Below the pieces are notes generated by a model, which saw only the letters and a program-made list of their open reading frames with translations, made no database searches and was not told where the DNA came from. From an uncultured Fidelibacterota bacterium (GTDB lineage: Bacteria > Fidelibacterota > Marinisomatia > Marinisomatales > UBA8229): a stretch of DNA of 5,913 nt. The translations under genes and the position numbers were made by a program. The stretch lies in assembly GCA_913054425.1 (NCBI GenBank), contig CAJXJG010000117.1:1-5913 (forward strand), written 5' to 3'. Every line of letters begins with the position of its first letter. Position 1 is the stretch's first letter. This document shows, piece after piece, positions 5,481-5,913 of the stretch.

Positions 5481-5799
5481 TCAGTTCCTGGGGTTCACCT
5501 TTTTTCACTCGTGGGGCTATAACAAGAACAAGGTTTATGATTGCAAGAAACGCGGATATAAAATAAATGATAACCATTATAAATTTAAACCAGTCTAATT
5601 GGATTTTCAAAAAATGAACGATAAAAAACACCATGAAGACACCTAAGATAGAAAGCATGGTAAATGCTTTTTGATCTGTTCTCTGAAGAATTTGCTGCTC
5701 ATTTGACAATACATGGAAGATAGGAGCAATGTTGCTGGTCACCAGTTTTGAGGATTGTGATGAATCCATTTCATTGTCCATGCCTTGATTGATATCCAT
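5437..5799 (-). CDS. small two-helix membrane protein, DUF5706-like, possibly frameshifted
   Basis: As read, it has 120 residues: a polar N-terminus, then NEQQILQRTDQKAFTMLSIL, and two membrane helices (about 47-66 and 72-95), followed by IAPRVKKGEPQELNPIFF. The R-TD-KA...L entry into helix 1 and the PR...NPIFF exit from helix 2 recall DUF5706 proteins, the membrane domain found in some Pycsar effectors; this is a resemblance only, and no cyclase gene is in the window. The frame ends at TGA (5439-5437). A +1 frame entered at the T6 run (5472-5467) continues open to a TAA that overlaps the yciH start, giving a 151-residue protein if one T is removed. Either the assembly has an indel, the gene is recently broken, or the short form is real. 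It starts 44 bases after tRNA-Ala on the same strand. Confidence 0.55.
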   Translation of the reverse strand: MDINQGMDNEMDSSQSSKLVTSNIAPIFHVLSNEQQILQRTDQKAFTMLSILGVFMVFFIVHFLKIQLDWFKFIMVIIYFISAFLAIINLVLVIAPRVKKGEPQELNPIFFSYHPKWGIV

Positions 5800-5843
5800 T
5801 TTATCTAGATTGATTGCAGGTTAACATTTGTTATTCAAATCAG

Positions 5844-5913
5844 TGGAGCCAGACGGGATTGAACCGACGACCTCCTGAATGCCATTCAGGCGCTCTCCCA
5901 ACTGAGCTATGGC
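5844..5913 (-). tRNA. tRNA-Ala, anticodon GGC, 5' end cut by window
   Basis: The minus-strand sequence lacks only the first three bases. The visible parts are acceptor CCA.../UGG..., D arm GCUC-AGUUGGGA-GAGC, anticodon stem CCUGA/UCAGG with loop AUGGCAU (anticodon GGC), and T arm GUCGG-UUCAAUC-CCGUC with a U50:U64 mismatch. Position 70 is U, so the missing base 3 should be G to give the G3:U70 pair that AlaRS requires. The discriminator is A (5844); CCA is not encoded. Confidence 0.95.

Overview
The window is AT-rich bacterial chromosome carrying nine or ten protein genes and four tRNA genes. Almost everything is on the minus strand. A signal-peptide protein that looks like an outer-membrane beta-barrel, an exported lipoprotein and several other signal peptides point to a diderm (Gram-negative-type) cell. 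The style of the exported proteins recalls FCB-group or Marinimicrobia-like genomes, but that placement is only an impression. UGA is an ordinary stop here (ends of the genes at 803, 1873, 2826 and 3760), so the genetic code is not globally altered.

Left part (1-2709): tRNA-Leu(UAA) and tRNA-Cys(GCA) on the minus strand, a small unknown plus-strand gene (456-680), a minus-strand pair made of a predicted beta-barrel protein followed by a small exported protein (1827-803), and a divergent plus-strand gene for an exported protein with two similar beta-rich modules (1873-2709).

Right part (2716-5913): a long minus-strand run, possibly one transcription unit, reading tRNA-Ala(GGC) -> small two-helix membrane protein -> YciH/SUI1 -> 22-codon mini-ORF -> UshA-like lipoprotein -> membrane-anchored rhodanese -> MauE/DoxX-type membrane protein -> tRNA-Gly(GCC). 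The last three protein genes overlap by a few bases (TTGA and TAATG junctions) and almost certainly form one translationally coupled operon.

The most interesting feature is in the UshA-like gene. Its longest uninterrupted ATG frame begins at 4764 and lacks the first strand of the fold. Reading upstream through one in-frame UGA (4800-4798) restores a full 390-residue protein with a signal peptide and lipobox-like Cys. The UGA falls in a Cys-Gly-X motif (CGX-KKNPIGGLPRR), where I recall cysteine in related proteins. A 5-bp hairpin with loop GGUCU follows 18 nt after the UGA (loop start), the same spacing and loop letters as I recall for the E. coli fdhF SECIS. I read it as a selenocysteine-containing envelope protein whose phosphoesterase metal ligands are mostly lost. 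It is coupled to a periplasmic-facing rhodanese and a CGC-containing MauE-like membrane protein: a candidate selenol/thiol/sulfur system of the cell envelope. The pathway role is inferred.
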